64,000 nt of DNA from Erythrobacter fulvus (GCF_028595285.1 NZ_JAQQXQ010000005.1:62001-126000); one strand, 5' to 3'; positions 25,664-35,534 are shown, numbered from the stretch's first letter. The notes: generated from the letters alone by a model not told the origin. Program-made: numbers and translations.

Positions 25664-27124
25664 ATGCAGATCCATTTCACCGCCACGCCGCCCGCCGATA
25701 TCCGCCTGCATGCCCGCGTGGTAAATCAGGGCGCGGCGCTTGCCGGACTTGATAATGCGCTGGTCGAAGGCGCTGCTGCTGCACGCTTTTCGGGCCGGGT
25801 GGGGCAGGTGTTCGAAGGTTTCGCCAGCGTCGAGGGCGCGGTGAAGCGGATTGCGCTGGCCGGGGCGGGCGAGCCGGGCGCAGGCGAGCGTCCGCTCAAT
25901 TGCGAGCGCGCAGGCGCGGCGCTGACCGCCAAATATCTGGTTTCGGGCGAAACCGCGATGGTGCTCGATCTGTCGGACGCGGGCCTTTCGGCCGATGATG
26001 CGGCGGCGGTGCTGCTCGGCCTGCGGCTGCGCGGCTGGCGGCATGACAAGTATCGCACGCGTCTGGCTGCCGACAAGAAGCCGACCCTGACGACGGTTCA
26101 CGTCACCGGCGCGCCCGAAGGCACCGAGGCCGCGTGGGAGCGCGAGGCGGCGATCGCCAAGGGGGTCGAATTCACCCGCACGCTGGTTACCGAACCGGCC
26201 AATGTCATCTACCCCGCCAGCTTCGTTGCCGCGTGCGAGGAAGCCTTTGCGGGCACGGGCGTTGGCATCACGGTGCTGGGCGAGGAAGAGATGGAAAAGC
26301 TCGGCATGGGCGCGTTGCTCGGTGTCGGGCGCGGTTCGGAACGCGAATCGAAGCTGCTCGCAATCCGCTGGAACGGCGGCGCGGCGGATGACAAGCCGAC
26401 CGTGTTCGTCGGCAAGGGCGTCACTTTCGACACCGGCGGCATCTCGCTGAAGCCGCCGCCGGGCATGGAAGACATGAAGTGGGACATGGGCGGCGCAGGT
26501 GCTGTGGCCGGCGCGATGCTGGCACTGGCCAGCCGCAAGGCCAAGGCCAATGTGATCGGCGTGATGGGCCTCGTGGAGAACATGCCCGACGGCAAGGCGC
26601 AGCGTCCCGGCGACATCGTCACCACCATGAGCGGCCAGACGGTCGAGGTGCTCAATACCGATGCCGAAGGCCGGCTGGTGCTGTGCGACGCGCTGCACTG
26701 GGCGCAGGAACAGTACGAACCGGCGCGGATCGTCGATCTCGCCACGCTGACCGGCGCGATGATCATCAGCCTCGGCAACGAATATGGCGGGATGTTCGCC
26801 AATGACGATACCCTCGCCGCGCAGCTCGATGCGGCAGGCAAGACCACCGGTGACAAGCTGTGGCGGATGCCGCTGGGCAGCAATTACGACAAGCTGATCG
26901 ATTCGCCCGTCGCCGACATCAAGAATGTCGGCCCGCGCGAAGCCGGATCGATCACCGCCGCGCAATTCCTCCAGCGGTTTGTGAAGAACGGCACGCCCTG
27001 GGCGCACCTCGATATCGCCGGCATGGTCTGGGCGTCCAAGCCCGGCCACAGCTGGGACAAGGGCGCCACGGGTTACGGCGTGCGCCTGCTCGACCGGTTC
27101 GTGCGGGATGTGGTGGAAGGTTGA
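25664..27124 (+). CDS. pepA: Leucyl aminopeptidase (M17)
   Basis: A 486-residue cytosolic dizinc aminopeptidase of family M17. The ATG at 25664 has GGAGA upstream, and the product then has the usual length. Catalytic blocks: VGKGVTFDTGGISLKP (Lys and Asp metal site), MKWDMGGAGAV, and NTDAEGRLVLCDAL, with the catalytic Arg in the last. Downstream are DUF2256 and holC; pepA next to holC is conserved across proteobacteria. Confidence 0.95.
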   Translation: MQIHFTATPPADIRLHARVVNQGAALAGLDNALVEGAAAARFSGRVGQVFEGFASVEGAVKRIALAGAGEPGAGERPLNCERAGAALTAKYLVSGETAMVLDLSDAGLSADDAAAVLLGLRLRGWRHDKYRTRLAADKKPTLTTVHVTGAPEGTEAAWEREAAIAKGVEFTRTLVTEPANVIYPASFVAACEEAFAGTGVGITVLGEEEMEKLGMGALLGVGRGSERESKLLAIRWNGGAADDKPTVFVGKGVTFDTGGISLKPPPGMEDMKWDMGGAGAVAGAMLALASRKAKANVIGVMGLVENMPDGKAQRPGDIVTTMSGQTVEVLNTDAEGRLVLCDALHWAQEQYEPARIVDLATLTGAMIISLGNEYGGMFANDDTLAAQLDAAGKTTGDKLWRMPLGSNYDKLIDSPVADIKNVGPREAGSITAAQFLQRFVKNGTPWAHLDIAGMVWASKPGHSWDKGATGYGVRLLDRFVRDVVEG

Positions 27125-27165
27125 TCCGCATTTCCGGCCTCAAGTAGCGAAGCGGTAGGCCGGGC

Positions 27166-27315
27166 ATGCCGAAAATGCGCAAGAAAAGCGACCTGCCTAC
27201 CAAGACCTGCCTCGCCTGCGGGCTGCCTTTCACATGGCGCAAGAAGTGGGAGCGCGACTGGGACAATGTGAAGTATTGTTCCGATCGTTGCCGGAGGTCT
27301 AAACCCGCATCATGA
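27166..27315 (+). CDS. DUF2256 micro-protein (zinc-ribbon-like)
   Basis: A 49-residue protein. It contains CLAC and, 20 residues on, YCSDRCRR, a four-Cys zinc-ribbon arrangement, with the family motif [21 protein letters not shown] between. The function is unknown; family members often lie next to photolyase or cryptochrome genes. It overlaps the holC start by 4 nt (ATGA at 27312-27315), so the two are coupled. Confidence 0.85.
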   Translation: MPKMRKKSDLPTKTCLACGLPFTWRKKWERDWDNVKYCSDRCRRSKPAS

Positions 27316-27746
27316 AGCTGGATTTCTGGCAGGTCTCGCGCGATCCGGTAGAAAAGGTAGTAGCGCTAATCGCCCGGCGGGTTCAGGGTGAGGGCGAACG
27401 TCTGCTCGTGGTCGCTGCCGATCCCGCAAAGCGCGCCGTGATCGCGCGGGAATTGTGGCAGGCTGGACCGGAGAGCTTTCTTGCCAATGGCGAGGCCGAA
27501 GCGGCCGGGGCCGAACGCCAGCCCATCCTGCTTTCGGCCGATTGCGATCCGGCCAACGGCGCAAGCCACCTCATCATTGCGGACGGACAATTCCGCGAGA
27601 CCGAAGGGTTTGCCCGGGTATTCCTGTTGTTCACGCCGGATGCGGCCCCGGCTGCTCGTGCCGCATGGCGCGCGCAGGACGGTCGATCGGACGTGACCCG
27701 CGCCTATTTCGAGCAGCAGGACGGGCGCTGGGTGAAGAAGGGATGA
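27312..27746 (+). CDS. holC: DNA polymerase III chi subunit
   Basis: A 144-residue chi subunit, which links the clamp loader (through psi) to SSB. The N-terminus [20 protein letters not shown] and the block [13 protein letters not shown] near residue 90 match the family, and the length is typical. The start overlaps the DUF2256 gene. pepA upstream supports the assignment. Confidence 0.9.
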   Translation: MKLDFWQVSRDPVEKVVALIARRVQGEGERLLVVAADPAKRAVIARELWQAGPESFLANGEAEAAGAERQPILLSADCDPANGASHLIIADGQFRETEGFARVFLLFTPDAAPAARAAWRAQDGRSDVTRAYFEQQDGRWVKKG

Positions 27747-27811
27747 GGGCTTGCCGCGCGCGTTCCGATGAGGGATGTTGCAGCCGGCAAACGGGAGCGG
27801 GGAAGGCACAG

Positions 27812-28324
27812 ATGCGCAAGACGGCTTTGATCATCGCAAGCGGCGTGGCGCTCGCGCTGGCGGCGTGCGGTTCGGAAACTTCGGGCGAATTCACCACCGA
27901 GGACGGCGAGACTGCCGAATACACCATCGATAAGAATACCGGCGAAACCTCGATGACCCTCGAAGGCGAGGACGGCACCGCCACCTTGCGTTCGGGCGCA
28001 GACGTCCCGGTGGATCTGCCCGACGGTTTCAGCCTCTATCCCGGGGCAAAGGTCATCACCAATACGGTCGTCAACCAGCCCGACGGGACGGGGACGATGG
28101 TGATGTTCGAGACCGGCGATGCCGCAGACAAGGTTATCGCCCATTTCCGCAAGGAGGCCGAGGAGGCCGGGTTCGCCATCCAGATCGATGCCAACATGAA
28201 TGGCAGCCTGATGATCGGCGGTGAGCGCAAGAAGGACGGTTCGACTCTCTCGGTCACCGCCAACACCCATCAGGGCGATGCCACCACCGGCCAGCTGATC
28301 ATCGGTAGCAAGAAGGGCGGCTGA
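27812..28324 (+). CDS. Lipoprotein of unknown function
   Basis: A 170-residue lipoprotein. GGAAGG precedes the ATG, and the signal ends LALAAC (Cys19). The mature part is rich in Asp/Glu/Thr/Gly, with repeats of the kind TEDGET..LEGEDGTATL, then a domain with VPVDLPDGFSLYPGAKV followed by VMFETGDAADKVIAHFRKEAEEAGF, which recalls stand-alone lipoproteins that monitor envelope state. I do not recognise a named family. Confidence 0.75.
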   Translation: MRKTALIIASGVALALAACGSETSGEFTTEDGETAEYTIDKNTGETSMTLEGEDGTATLRSGADVPVDLPDGFSLYPGAKVITNTVVNQPDGTGTMVMFETGDAADKVIAHFRKEAEEAGFAIQIDANMNGSLMIGGERKKDGSTLSVTANTHQGDATTGQLIIGSKKGG

Positions 28325-28472
28325 GCAGGCCTGCACCGGCTTTTCCGGGGGAGGGGTAAGCGCGCGCGTGGCGGCATGATGCCGCTTCATCGCGGTGCTT
28401 GCCATTTTGCAGCGCAGCATCTACGGGGCGCGGCCAATATCCCCCTAAAAAGACGTTCACAGGAGCACTATC

Positions 28473-28895
28473 ATGGCGGTCACCCGCACCTTTTCGATCA
28501 TCAAGCCCGATGCCACCCGCCGCAACCTGACCGGCGCGGTCACCAAGATGCTGGAAGAAGCCGGCCTGCGCGTCGTCGCTTCCAAGCGCATCCATATGAC
28601 CCGCGAGCAGGCCGAAGGCTTCTACGCGGTGCACAAGGAGCGTCCTTTCTTCGGTGAACTCGTCGAATTCATGATGAGCGAGCCGGTGGTGGTGCAGGTG
28701 CTCGAAGGCGAAGACGCCGTCGCCCGTAACCGCGAAGTGATGGGCGCGACCAACCCCGCCGACGCCGCGCCGGGCACGATCCGCAAGGAACTGGCCCTGT
28801 CGATCGGCGAGAACACCGTCCACGGGTCGGACAGCGAAGAAAACGCGGCGATCGAAATCGCCTTCTTCTTCAAGCCGGAAGAAATCGTCGGTTGA
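28473..28895 (+). CDS. ndk: Nucleoside diphosphate kinase
   Basis: A 140-residue enzyme that balances NTP pools by phosphate transfer. The phospho-accepting His117 is in [17 protein letters not shown] at the start and [19 protein letters not shown] are classic. CAGGAG precedes the ATG. A strong terminator follows at 28918. Confidence 0.97.
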   Translation: MAVTRTFSIIKPDATRRNLTGAVTKMLEEAGLRVVASKRIHMTREQAEGFYAVHKERPFFGELVEFMMSEPVVVQVLEGEDAVARNREVMGATNPADAAPGTIRKELALSIGENTVHGSDSEENAAIEIAFFFKPEEIVG

Positions 28896-28917
28896 TCCTT
28901 CAGCCCGATGGAATTGC

Positions 28918-28949
28918 AAAGGGCCGTCCCGCGAGGGGCGGCCCTTTTG
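28918..28949 (+). terminator. Rho-independent terminator of ndk
   Basis: AAAGGGCCG (28918-28926) and CGGCCCTTT (28939-28947) form a stem extended by inner TCCC/GGGG pairing, followed by T. It lies 22 bases after the ndk stop. Confidence 0.85.
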
Positions 28950-28964
28950 CTTTGCGCCAACATC

Positions 28965-29027
28965 CGTTCGCCTCGAGCGTAGTCGAGAGGCCAGTGCGGG
29001 GTGTCTCGACTGCGCTCGACACGAACG
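28965..29027. repeat. REP-like palindrome, copy 2
   Basis: Arms 28974-28988 and 29004-29018 (15 bp with one G-T type pair) plus outer CGTTCG/CGAACG, arranged exactly as in the copy at 20609 and agreeing over most of the arms. It lies between the ndk terminator and the convergent sulfotransferase stop. Confidence 0.8.
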
Positions 29028-29034
29028 GGTGGGT

Positions 29035-30240
29035 TCAATCAACTCCCGCAAACCGCGCCAGCTGTTCGCGGTGCGCATGGTGATGCCCGCCCTCGCTCGC
29101 CGCCATCATGCGCTTCATCGCGCCGAGCGCCTGCGGGGTGAGGGCAAGGCCAAGTTCGGCATAGACGCGGGCGATCGCGCTTTCCCAGTCGGTGTTGAGA
29201 TCATCGAAGGAAGCGCGCGCTACAGGCCCCTGCCAGCCTTTCAGCGCAACCGCGACGCGTTCCTCGCGCAAGGCAATCTTGTGCCGCCAGCGCGCTTCGA
29301 TACGCGCCAGATCGCAGCTATCCGATTGCACCGCCATTTGGTTCGCCGCGAGACTGACCGCACTTTTGAGCACTGCCGCGTGATCGCGGTGCGCCAGCAC
29401 CAGCCGCGCGTCGGGGAAGAGCGAGAGGATCGTGGCCAGATCCTCGGCAAAGGCAGGCACCTTCAGCACGCGAGGCTTGTCCGCCAGCCTGCGATGGGCC
29501 GCGTCGGTCTGTAGGATGCGCTTGAATTCGCGATAGATCGGCGCGGCATCGCGTGCCTCGCTCCACGCTGAGTAGGCCGGGATGTGCCACTGCGATTCGT
29601 AGATCGAATGGTGCAGCGCCGCCGAGATCCACGCCAGCTCCTCCTCGACCTCGGTCGGGGCCATGGGGTGGATCGACTGCATCCACGGGTTGAGCAGCCC
29701 GAGCATCGCGAGTTCAACCGCGCTGGCAATGCGGTTCATGCCCCAGCGTGAAGGTACGGGGTGATAAGCGTCGCAATAGCGCGTGTGCGAATGCGCCGGG
29801 TCGGCGGCGAGCAGCTTGTGGATGCGGGTGGTGCCGCTGCGCATATGGCCGATGACGATCATCGGCGGGGCGAAGGGCGTTTCGAGCAGTTCGGGCCGGT
29901 CCTGCCACAGCGCGCCAAAGGCGAGACGGTTCTTCACCACACGCGATAACTGGCCCCAGGCCATCACTTTTCCGAGCGGGTTGAGATCGGCTTCGGTGTT
30001 CACGGCTGCGATTATCCGCGAAAGCCGTTCACGGAAATCGGCGACATCCTCGGCGCTGCGCCCGCCGTGCTCCGCGTCTTTGGCACGTGCTCCATGCGAT
30101 TTGGCGGCGAACGCCCACAAGGCATCCGAATCGAGTTCCGGCGGCGGTAGCCAGCCTTTGTCCCACGCCTTTCCCAGAAAATCGCTCGCCTGCTGGGCCA
30201 GCTTGCCGCGCGCCAGCGGATTGTCACGCACAGGGGGCAT
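29035..30240 (-). CDS. Sulfotransferase family protein
   Basis: A 401-residue PAPS-dependent sulfotransferase-fold protein. The 5'-phosphosulfate loop is IGHMRSGTTRIH (about 130-141), and the 3'-phosphate element is LVLAHRDHAAVLKSAVSL near 295. Its ATG abuts the purN stop as TGATG (one shared base), which couples it to the purine genes. Such sulfotransferases in sphingomonads modify lipids, sugars or small molecules; the acceptor is unknown. A C-terminal His-rich stretch (GGHHHAHREQ) is odd. Confidence 0.85.
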   Translation of the reverse strand: MPPVRDNPLARGKLAQQASDFLGKAWDKGWLPPPELDSDALWAFAAKSHGARAKDAEHGGRSAEDVADFRERLSRIIAAVNTEADLNPLGKVMAWGQLSRVVKNRLAFGALWQDRPELLETPFAPPMIVIGHMRSGTTRIHKLLAADPAHSHTRYCDAYHPVPSRWGMNRIASAVELAMLGLLNPWMQSIHPMAPTEVEEELAWISAALHHSIYESQWHIPAYSAWSEARDAAPIYREFKRILQTDAAHRRLADKPRVLKVPAFAEDLATILSLFPDARLVLAHRDHAAVLKSAVSLAANQMAVQSDSCDLARIEARWRHKIALREERVAVALKGWQGPVARASFDDLNTDWESAIARVYAELGLALTPQALGAMKRMMAASEGGHHHAHREQLARFAGVD

Positions 30241-31205
30241 CAGAATGCGTCCGCTGCGTCCATCAGCCGTGTCAGCCGCTTCGGCGCAACGCTGCGCCAG
30301 CTGCGCCGGAGCCATGCAGAGACCTCGTCCCAATCGACGCCCGGACGGTTGAGAATGATCCCGATCCAGCCGCTCGCGCCGTAATAGGCAGGTTTGAAAT
30401 AGATCTCCGGCTGATGTTCGACGAGGCCCAAGAGCTCGTCCATCGAGCCGGTGCGGACGAGCAGAGCGATGTGCGGCGTGCCGTGGTGCTGATCGGTGAA
30501 ATAGGCGAAGAATTTGCCCGATTTCTCCCCGCCGACGCGGAAACCCGGGCTACCGTGGCTCTCGCGTTCCTCGGTCTCGTCAAGCGCGAGGGCGCGGGCG
30601 CGCACCTGCTGGAGCAGCCATTCGGGATTGCGCCAGCGCCCGACATATTCGGCCACCGCGCGCGGATAAAGCTGGTGTTCGGCAAAGCGGACCCGCTCGG
30701 CAAGGGTTGCGGGCGTATCATCGGGTGCGATGGCCACGCGGGCCTGCGCCAGCACTTCGCCTGCATCGAGTTCGGGCGTGACCAGATGCACGCTCGCGCC
30801 CGCGTGGCTGTCCCCGGCCTCGATCGCGCGGGCGAAAGTGTCCAGCCCCTTGTATTTGGGCAGCAGCGAGGGGTGGATGTTGAGCATCCGGCCCGCCCAG
30901 CGTTCCACGAACCCGTCCGACAGGATGCGCATATAACCCGCGAGCACAATTGTTTCCGCGCCTGCGGTCTGCACCGCCGTCTCCATCGCAGCATCGTGCT
31001 CCTCGCGGGTCATGCCCTTGTGCGACAGCGCGAAGGTGGGGATGCCTTCGAGTTCGGCGAGCGCGAGACCGGGTGCCTGCGGATCATTGCTGGCGACCAG
31101 CACTACCTCGTAAGGCGCTTCTGCCATGCGGCTGGCATAGAGCAGCGCGGCCATGTTGGTGCCTATGCCTGAGATCAGAATGGCGATGCGGGCCTTTTCA
31201 GCCAA
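30240..31205 (-). CDS. purN: PurN glycinamide formyltransferase fused to a YjbR-like domain
   Basis: A 321-residue protein. Residues 4-185 are PurN, which formylates glycinamide ribonucleotide with 10-formyl-THF in purine synthesis; the catalytic Asn109 and His111 ([14 protein letters not shown]) and Asp147 ([10 protein letters not shown]) are present. Residues about 205-321 are an MmcQ/YjbR-like domain ([19 protein letters not shown], then [16 protein letters not shown]), absent from standard PurN (about 190-210 aa). The start is TTG at 31205; no ATG fits. It overlaps the purM stop by 8 nt and is coupled to the sulfotransferase gene. Confidence 0.9.
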   Translation of the reverse strand: MAEKARIAILISGIGTNMAALLYASRMAEAPYEVVLVASNDPQAPGLALAELEGIPTFALSHKGMTREEHDAAMETAVQTAGAETIVLAGYMRILSDGFVERWAGRMLNIHPSLLPKYKGLDTFARAIEAGDSHAGASVHLVTPELDAGEVLAQARVAIAPDDTPATLAERVRFAEHQLYPRAVAEYVGRWRNPEWLLQQVRARALALDETEERESHGSPGFRVGGEKSGKFFAYFTDQHHGTPHIALLVRTGSMDELLGLVEHQPEIYFKPAYYGASGWIGIILNRPGVDWDEVSAWLRRSWRSVAPKRLTRLMDAADAF

Positions 31206-32319
31206 GATGCGTCGCGCTCCAGTCCGCCTTGGCCGACCATGTTTCCAGGCTGCCACGCACGGTGCAGCCCTTTTCGCCCGCTTCGATCCGGCCGACCGGG
31301 AACACAGTCTCGCCCGCCGCTTCAAGCCTTGCGGTGACGACTTCGGCCTTGTCCGGATGAACCGCCAGCACCATACCCACCCCGCAGTTGAAGGTGCGGG
31401 CCATTTCCTCCGGCTCAATATGCCCCTGCGCCTGCAGGAACGCCATCAGCCGCGGCTGGGGCCACAGGTCGGCATCGACATGAGCGTGGGCGCCTTGCGG
31501 CAGGATGCGCGGAATGTTTTCGAGCAAGCCGCCGCCGGTGATGTGGGCGAGGGCGTTGATAAATCCCTCGCGGATCAGCGGGAGCAGGCTGGCCACGTAG
31601 ATGCGCGTCGGCGCGATCAGCGCGTCGATCAGCAATTGATCCTGATCGAACAGGGCGGGGCGATTCAGCTTCCAGCCCTTGTCCGCCGCAAGCCTGCGCA
31701 CCAGCGAATAGCCGTTGGAGTGCACGCCCGAGGAGGCGAGGCCAAGCAGCACGTCGCCCGCGGCAACCTTGTCACCCGTCAGCTGCTCGCCGCGTTCCAC
31801 CGCGCCGACGCAGAAGCCGGCGAGGTCATAATCGCCCGGCGCGTACATGCCCGGCATTTCCGCTGTCTCGCCGCCGATCAGCGCGCAACCGGCGTGTCTG
31901 CAGCCTTCCGCGATCCCCGCGATCACCCGCTCGGCAACGCCGTTTTCCAGCTTGCCGGTGGCGAAATAGTCGAGGAAGAACAGCGGTTCCGCGCCCTGCA
32001 CGATTAGATCATTGACGCACATTGCGACCAGATCGATGCCGACGCTATCGTGCCTGTCATGCTCGATCGCCAGCTTAAGCTTGGTGCCGACGCCGTCATT
32101 GGCCGCGACCAGCAGCGGATCGGTGTAGCCTGCCGCCTTGGGGTCGAAAAATCCGCCGAACCCGCCCAGCTCGCTGGTCGCGCCGGGACGCGCCGTGGCC
32201 TTCGCCAGCGGGGCGATGGCTTTCACCAAGGCATTGCCCGCAGCAATCGAAACGCCGGCATCGGCATAGGTGTAGCCGGTCGCCTCTGGCGCGCCGCTTT
32301 GGTTTTTCCCCGTAGTCAT
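31198..32319 (-). CDS. purM: Phosphoribosylformylglycinamidine cyclo-ligase
   Basis: A 373-residue ATP-dependent AIR synthetase, step 5 of purine synthesis. The Gly-rich loop [36 protein letters not shown] and [15 protein letters not shown] are family signatures. It is the first gene of purM-purN, overlapping purN by 8 nt. The start at 32319 gives the normal short N-terminal extension (MTTGKNQSG) before [10 protein letters not shown]. Confidence 0.96.
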   Translation of the reverse strand: MTTGKNQSGAPEATGYTYADAGVSIAAGNALVKAIAPLAKATARPGATSELGGFGGFFDPKAAGYTDPLLVAANDGVGTKLKLAIEHDRHDSVGIDLVAMCVNDLIVQGAEPLFFLDYFATGKLENGVAERVIAGIAEGCRHAGCALIGGETAEMPGMYAPGDYDLAGFCVGAVERGEQLTGDKVAAGDVLLGLASSGVHSNGYSLVRRLAADKGWKLNRPALFDQDQLLIDALIAPTRIYVASLLPLIREGFINALAHITGGGLLENIPRILPQGAHAHVDADLWPQPRLMAFLQAQGHIEPEEMARTFNCGVGMVLAVHPDKAEVVTARLEAAGETVFPVGRIEAGEKGCTVRGSLETWSAKADWSATHLG

Positions 32320-32389
32320 GCACGCCGCTTTAGCCTTTCGCGCTTGGAATTCCACTCGCCATTGGGCAAAAGGCGCGCGATTTTCCCCG

Positions 32390-33682
32390 ATGAGCCTGTC
32401 TCTGTCCCTTCCCCGCCGTGATGCGCCCCAATCCCGACCGCTGCTGCGGCAGCTGGGCGGCGTGGCCTTGGCGCTGGCGTTGCTTGGGGGCGGCTATGCG
32501 CTGGTGGCACAGGTCGCGGGCGATCGCGGCATCGCGCCGACTGCGGCCAGCGCGGATATCGAGGTGCGCGGAATCAGCGTCGATGTCACCGCCGACAGCG
32601 CCGAGGAAGCCCGCGCCAAGGGCTGGCGTGAGGCGCAGCGCAAGGCCTGGGACAAGATCAAGGGGCCCAAGATTTCCGACAGCCAGCTCGACGGTCTGGT
32701 TTCCGCCATCGTGATCGAGCGCGAGCGGTTGGGGCACAAGCGCTATATCGCGACGCTCGGCGTGGTGTTCGATCGCCAGCGCGCCAGCGGCTATCTCGGC
32801 GGAGCGCAACAGGCGACTCGCTCGGCGCCGATGTTGCTGATCCCGGTCGAAGTCAGCGGCGGCACCTACACCGCCTTTGAACAGCGCAATGCCTGGCAGC
32901 GCGCCTGGGCCGGATTCAATCCGGGCCGCAGCCGCATCAATTACGTGCGCCCGAGCGGGGCAGGGGGCGATTCGCTGCTGGTCAATTTCGGCCAGACCGG
33001 GCGCCACAGCCGCGCGTGGTGGCGCAGTACGCTCGATCAATACGGCGCGGGCGACGCGCTGATGGCCTTCGCGCGGATCGATCACCAGTTCCCCGGCGGG
33101 CCGGTGAACGGCACCTTCACCGCGCGCTATGGTCCGGATAGCCACCTGCTTGAAAGCTTCACGCTTGAGGCATCGGGGCCGGACGAACTGCCCGACATGC
33201 TCGCCCGCGCAGTCGAGCGTATGGACGCGATTTTCACCGGCGCGCTCGAAAGCGGCAAGCTGCGGCCCGATCCGACCTTGCGGCTCGGCGGTTCGGGCGA
33301 GGTCGATCCCGCGATCGCTCGCCTGATCGAGATTGGCCGGGCCGTGCGTGAACGGGCTGCGGCGGATGCTGCGGCAGCGGCGGCAGGCAATCTGCCGCAG
33401 ACCAATGCGCAGCCGGTTGCCGGAGCCGAGACCAGCGAGGCGGCAGTGCGCAGCATCGTCGTCCAGTTCGCCACCCCCGATGCAGGTGCGTTTGATGCGA
33501 CGCTCGGCGCGGTGCGTGGGACGACAGGGGTGCGCGGCGTTGGCGTCACCAGCACTGCGATCGGCGGCACGTCGGTAATGAGTGTGAGCTTTGCCGGCAC
33601 GCTGGAAGAACTCGCAGCAGCGCTGGAGGCGCGCGGGCTGACGGTGCGGCGGGGATCGAACGCGCTCGCCATCAGCCGCTGA
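32390..33682 (+). CDS. DUF2066-like membrane-anchored protein
   Basis: A 430-residue protein divergent from purM. A single N-terminal membrane segment (about 24-42) is followed by a periplasmic region starting [31 protein letters not shown], which matches DUF2066-type heavy-metal-associated domains. A coiled or Ala-rich stretch sits near 330-345, then a C-terminal ferredoxin-fold-like repeat ([14 protein letters not shown]). The function is unknown. In related genomes it precedes hdaA, as here (22 bases between). Confidence 0.7.
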   Translation: MSLSLSLPRRDAPQSRPLLRQLGGVALALALLGGGYALVAQVAGDRGIAPTAASADIEVRGISVDVTADSAEEARAKGWREAQRKAWDKIKGPKISDSQLDGLVSAIVIERERLGHKRYIATLGVVFDRQRASGYLGGAQQATRSAPMLLIPVEVSGGTYTAFEQRNAWQRAWAGFNPGRSRINYVRPSGAGGDSLLVNFGQTGRHSRAWWRSTLDQYGAGDALMAFARIDHQFPGGPVNGTFTARYGPDSHLLESFTLEASGPDELPDMLARAVERMDAIFTGALESGKLRPDPTLRLGGSGEVDPAIARLIEIGRAVRERAAADAAAAAAGNLPQTNAQPVAGAETSEAAVRSIVVQFATPDAGAFDATLGAVRGTTGVRGVGVTSTAIGGTSVMSVSFAGTLEELAAALEARGLTVRRGSNALAISR

Positions 33683-33703
33683 CCGGGGCCGGGAGCCGCG
33701 TCG

Positions 33704-34363
33704 ATGAGCCGCCATTCCCCTTCGCAGATCGCGCTGCCGCTGACGGCGCGCAACGCCGCCGGAGCACAGCGTATCGTCGTCGGCAATGCCAATGCGGCGG
33801 TGATCGAGGCGTTGCAGGACCCGGCGCGCTGGCCGTTCCACGTTGCCGTGCTGACCGGCCCGCCACGTTCGGGCAAGAGCCTGCTGGCGCGCTGGGCCCA
33901 GAGCCTTCCCGCAGACGGGCAGATCGAAGTGATCGACGATGCCGAGCGCGTCGACGAGACCGAACTGTTCCACCGCTGGAACGCGGTGCAGCAGGGTGGT
34001 TCGCGCGAAGGCGGGGCGCTGCTGATCGTCGCCAATGCCGATCCTGAACATGGCGGGTGGAGAATCGCCTTGCCCGATCTTGCCTCGCGCATCGGCGGTT
34101 CGCTGCAACTTGCCATCGGCGCACCCGATGATGCGATGGCGGGCGAGTTGATCCTTGCCCATGCCGAGCAGCGCGGATTGACCCTGCCCGATGGGGCGGC
34201 CGAATATCTCGTCCCGCGCACCACCCGCAGCTTTGCCGCAATCGAGTCGCTGGCGGCCACAATCGACCGCATCAGTCTTGAACGTCAGTCGCCCGCCACC
34301 ATGTCGGTATGGCGCGCCGCGCTCGAAGCCCTGCACGGGCCGGAGCAGCAGCGCCTGTTCTAG
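33704..34363 (+). CDS. hdaA: HdaA, DnaA-like regulator of replication initiation
   Basis: A 219-residue DnaA-AAA+ homologue that, with the beta clamp, stimulates ATP hydrolysis by DnaA to prevent re-initiation. The N-terminal clamp-binding motif QIALPL is at residues 8-13; a P-loop (TGPPRSGKS) lies near 51-59 and an acidic Walker B-like VIDDAE near 75. The C-terminal DnaA DNA-binding domain is absent, as expected for Hda proteins. The DUF2066-like gene upstream is a conserved neighbour. Confidence 0.88.
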   Translation: MSRHSPSQIALPLTARNAAGAQRIVVGNANAAVIEALQDPARWPFHVAVLTGPPRSGKSLLARWAQSLPADGQIEVIDDAERVDETELFHRWNAVQQGGSREGGALLIVANADPEHGGWRIALPDLASRIGGSLQLAIGAPDDAMAGELILAHAEQRGLTLPDGAAEYLVPRTTRSFAAIESLAATIDRISLERQSPATMSVWRAALEALHGPEQQRLF

Positions 34364-34403
34364 CCTGCACGAGTTGCATCGCGCGGCGTTTGGTGGGAAT
34401 GAT

Positions 34404-35141
34404 ATGGCCATGTTCGAGCGCCTGATCAGCTATCTGGACTCGGTCCGCGCGCGCGACCCGGCGCCGCGTTCGCGCTGGGAAATCCTGCTTTATCCGGGCG
34501 TTTGGGCGCTTGGCTTTCACCGCATCGCGCACTGGCTGTTCCAGGCGAAGCTCTATTTCCTCGCCCGTTTCGTGAACCATCTGTCGCGCCTTTTGACCGC
34601 GATCGACATTCACCCGGGCGCAACGATCGGGAAGAATTTCTTCATCGACCACGGCTTCACCGTCATCGGCGAGACCGCGGAGATCGGCGACAATGTGACG
34701 ATCTACCAGTGCGTGACGCTGGGCGGCACCAATCCCACCAGCGGCAAGGGCGGCAAGCGCCACCCGACGCTGATGGACAATGTCATCATCGGTTCGGGCG
34801 CGCAGATCATCGGACCCATCGTGGTGGGAGAGCGGGCGCGGGTGGGCGCCAATGCGGTGGTAACCGATGACGTGCCCGCCGGTGCGACGATGATCGGGCT
34901 GAAGGCCCGTTCGACGCTGGTGCCGGCTGAACAATGGCTGCGAGAATTCATCCCCTACGGCACGCCCTGCGACGATCCGCCTTGCGACGATGAAGGCATG
35001 CCGCGCCGCGACTGCGTCGAAAAGCTCGAGGCCGAGCTGGCGGGCGTGAAGGCCGAACTTGCGGAAATGAAGGCGCTGCTTACCGAACGCGGCGCGCCGG
35101 TGCAGGAAGAACTGCCGTTGAAGAGCGGGACCGAAGATTGA
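34404..35141 (+). CDS. cysE: Serine O-acetyltransferase
   Basis: A 245-residue left-handed beta-helix acetyltransferase that makes O-acetylserine for cysteine synthesis. Hexapeptide repeats include DIHPGATIGKNFFIDHG, VIGETAEIGDNVTIYQ, TLGGT and the conserved GKGGKRHPTL loop. A C-terminal coiled extension (KLEAELAGVKAELAEMKALL) is longer than in many CysE. ATG 34404 (MAMFERL) is preceded by GGTGGGA; 34410 is an alternative. It is 40 bases after hdaA. Confidence 0.92.
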   Translation: MAMFERLISYLDSVRARDPAPRSRWEILLYPGVWALGFHRIAHWLFQAKLYFLARFVNHLSRLLTAIDIHPGATIGKNFFIDHGFTVIGETAEIGDNVTIYQCVTLGGTNPTSGKGGKRHPTLMDNVIIGSGAQIIGPIVVGERARVGANAVVTDDVPAGATMIGLKARSTLVPAEQWLREFIPYGTPCDDPPCDDEGMPRRDCVEKLEAELAGVKAELAEMKALLTERGAPVQEELPLKSGTED

Positions 35142-35154
35142 CCGGGGACAGGGT

Positions 35155-35520
35155 TTGAAGAACGCGGGGCAGGTTCCGGGGCTGGCCGGACAGGTTGTGG
35201 CCTTCCCGGGCCGCGCGGCAGAGCAGGTCGGGTTCGAACGGCCCGAACTCATGCGCATTCTCGATCTCTACGGCCGCATGGTCGCTGCCGGGGAGTGGCG
35301 CGATTACGCGATGAGTTTCGATCGCAACGCCGCCACTTTCGCCGCCTTCCGCCGCGCCGCCGAACGCCCGCAGGCGCGGCTGGAAAAGCGCCCGGCGCTC
35401 AGGTCCAAGCAGGGGATGTGGACGCTTTTCGGCGAACACGGACAGGTGCTCAAGCGCGGGCACGACCTCGCCAACGTCCTCGCGCCGATGGAACGGCGGC
35501 TGCTGAAGGCGGTGGATTAG
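35155..35520 (+). CDS. DUF2794 domain protein
   Basis: A 121-residue protein of DUF2794, restricted to alphaproteobacteria and of unknown function. The signature is FERPELMRILDLYGRMVAAGEWRDYAM (residues 27-53), with a basic C-terminus. The start is TTG at 35155, preceded by GGGGACAGGG; no ATG is usable. Confidence 0.88.
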   Translation: MKNAGQVPGLAGQVVAFPGRAAEQVGFERPELMRILDLYGRMVAAGEWRDYAMSFDRNAATFAAFRRAAERPQARLEKRPALRSKQGMWTLFGEHGQVLKRGHDLANVLAPMERRLLKAVD

Positions 35521-35534
35521 GTTTCGCAAAAGCA

